This document shows, piece after piece, positions 36,986 to 38,091 of a stretch of DNA of 38,091 bases. The stretch covers positions 1 to 38,091 of the forward strand of contig CANQOV010000008.1 in assembly GCA_947625575.1 (NCBI GenBank), read 5' to 3'. The position numbers and the translations under genes are program-made. The notes under the pieces were generated by a model that had not been told where the DNA came from, did no database searches, and saw only the letters and a program-made list of their open reading frames with translations. The DNA comes from an uncultured Bacilli bacterium (lineage in GTDB: Bacteria; Bacillota_I; Bacilli_A; RF39; UBA660). Every line of letters starts with the position of its first letter. Positions within the stretch are counted from its first letter, which is position 1.

Positions 36986-37376
36986 GGGAAAAAAATTAAT
37001 AAAAAAAATAAAAATTTAATTTATCAGTGAATAATTTATGCAATAATATTATTGAGTCAAGAAGTTTATCAAGCAATATAATTATGTTATAATATTTATG
37101 AAATTTATTGCACTTTTTGATGAAATAAATAATTTTAATATAACATTTAATGTAAAAGTAGAAAAAAGGTGCTAAATTAATAAAGAATGTAATGACTGCA
37201 AATATAGGTAAAAAATGGAAATTTTTAATGCAGAATTATTATATTTGGTAAAATTTTCCAATTAAGACTTTAGATATGCAAAAGAAAAAAGTAAAAACTA
37301 GGCAATATAAAAATAAAGGAAATTTATAAGAAAAAATTTAATTCTTGATATTTTTAAATGAAAGGAGATGAATTCA

Positions 37377-37703
37377 ATGAGTGATAAATTAGGAACAATT
37401 TCCAATCTTTTTGAAGGAAAAGAAATAAGAAGTATTTGGGATAGTGAAAAAGAAGAATATTATTTTAGTGTTGTTGATGTTATAAATGCGTTAACTGATA
37501 GCAATGATGCTAGAAAATATTGGTCTGTACTAAAGTTAAGATTGAAAAAAGAAGGACCTGAGTTGACTACATTTTGTAGTCAACTGAAGTTAAGAGCAAA
37601 AGATGGAAAATTTTACAACACGGATGTATTAGATACTAAGGGAATTTTAAGGCTAATTGAATCAGTCCCATCAAATAAAGCAGAAGTGTTTTGTACAAAA
37701 TGA
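37377..37703 (+). pseudogene. Truncated Bro-N (phage antirepressor-like) domain protein
   Basis: IRSIWDSEKEEYYFSVVDVINALTDSNDARKYWSVLKLRLKKEG...LDTKGILRLIESVPSNKAEVF then abrupt CTK*; ends where Bro-N domains normally continue with KxWLA. Confidence 0.7.
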
Positions 37704-37840
37704 CATTAAATAAAAATATACAAGATATACTTTATTTTAAAGGAATTATTGATTTTAGCAAAGATTATGTAAAATTAGATATTACTGATAAAAAAGAAAA
37801 TAATGGTAATTGGAATGTTGTATTGTCTGTTTTAAAATAA
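37700..37840 (+). CDS. Small ORF (46 aa) overlapping the Bro-N stop by 4 nt (ATGA); possible remnant
   Basis: MTLNKNIQDILYFKGIIDFSKDYVKLDITDKKENNGNWNVVLSVLK; no family recognised. Confidence 0.35.
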   Translation: MTLNKNIQDILYFKGIIDFSKDYVKLDITDKKENNGNWNVVLSVLK

Positions 37841-37922
37841 TCAAATTGTCGTGTTCTTATGATTATATAATTTAATAATAAAGTATTATGATAAAATGAA
37901 ATATTATTTTTGATTAGTGGTT

Positions 37923-37951
37923 AAGATATGTTTAATAAAAAGACATATCTT
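37923..37951. repeat. Perfect inverted repeat upstream of relaxase gene
   Basis: AAGATATGT-N11-ACATATCTT, followed by TTTATT. Confidence 0.8.
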
Positions 37952-37987
37952 TTATTATGTAAAAATATAAGAAAGAGAGGATAATAT

Positions 37988-38091
37988 ATGAATTATGGAA
38001 TATTTAGAAGTCAGCCAATTATGACTATCAATGATTTAGCACAAATCGGATCACACAATAAAAGAGAAAAGAAAGCATATAAAAGTAATAA
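37988..38091 (+). CDS. N-terminus of MobV-type (Pre/Mob) relaxase, open at right edge
   Basis: MNYGIFRSQPIMTINDLAQIGSHNKREKKAYKSN matches the Mob_Pre start pattern (aPhi-R-xxK/P ... HN-RE...Y); RBS agagagg. Confidence 0.7.
   Translation, partial: MNYGIFRSQPIMTINDLAQIGSHNKREKKAYKSN

Noticed and set aside
36925-37367. Small ORFs in the 440-bp region between the camelysin-like gene and the Bro-N gene
   Set aside because: Only very short frames (for example MKFIALFDEINNFNITFNVKVEKRC) without recognisable similarity; probably non-coding or degraded.

Overview
This is an AT-rich window from a low-GC Bacillota/Mollicutes-like genome. TGG encodes Trp and TGA acts as a stop, so it uses genetic code 11. 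Most of it is housekeeping: rpmF, rimM-trmD, murG-murB-divIB, tRNA-Arg(ACG), an M29 aminopeptidase, rny, polA, rpmG, efp, truB, a comN-like gene, rel, dtd, ffh, rnhC, cvpA-like, trxA, rplS, lepB, rpmB, a GspE/PilB-type ATPase with two prepilin-like genes, ylbJ/ylbL-like genes, ppa, an MsrA-MsrB-like fusion, and mraZ-rsmH-ftsL-pbp. The accessory content is the interesting part. (i) At 17.2-21.3 kb there are two paralogous proteins built from a regular 28/37-aa repeat, followed by a large surface lectin-like gene (TasA/camelysin-like N-terminus, LamG domain, C-type-lectin/FGE-like C-terminus). Its 5' end carries a G10 tract that puts the gene out of frame; 9 G's would restore an 857-aa protein, so it is a candidate phase-variable contingency locus. 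(ii) The MsrAB-like protein has an intact ORF but has lost both catalytic cysteines and other active-site residues. (iii) A four-box, exact 10-bp-period GTGG array precedes mraZ. (iv) A FAD/Rieske oxidoreductase is frameshifted exactly at an (AT)3 run. (v) The right edge has a truncated Bro-N gene and the start of a MobV-type relaxase, indicating a mobile element. All homology calls come from reading motifs; no database search was run.
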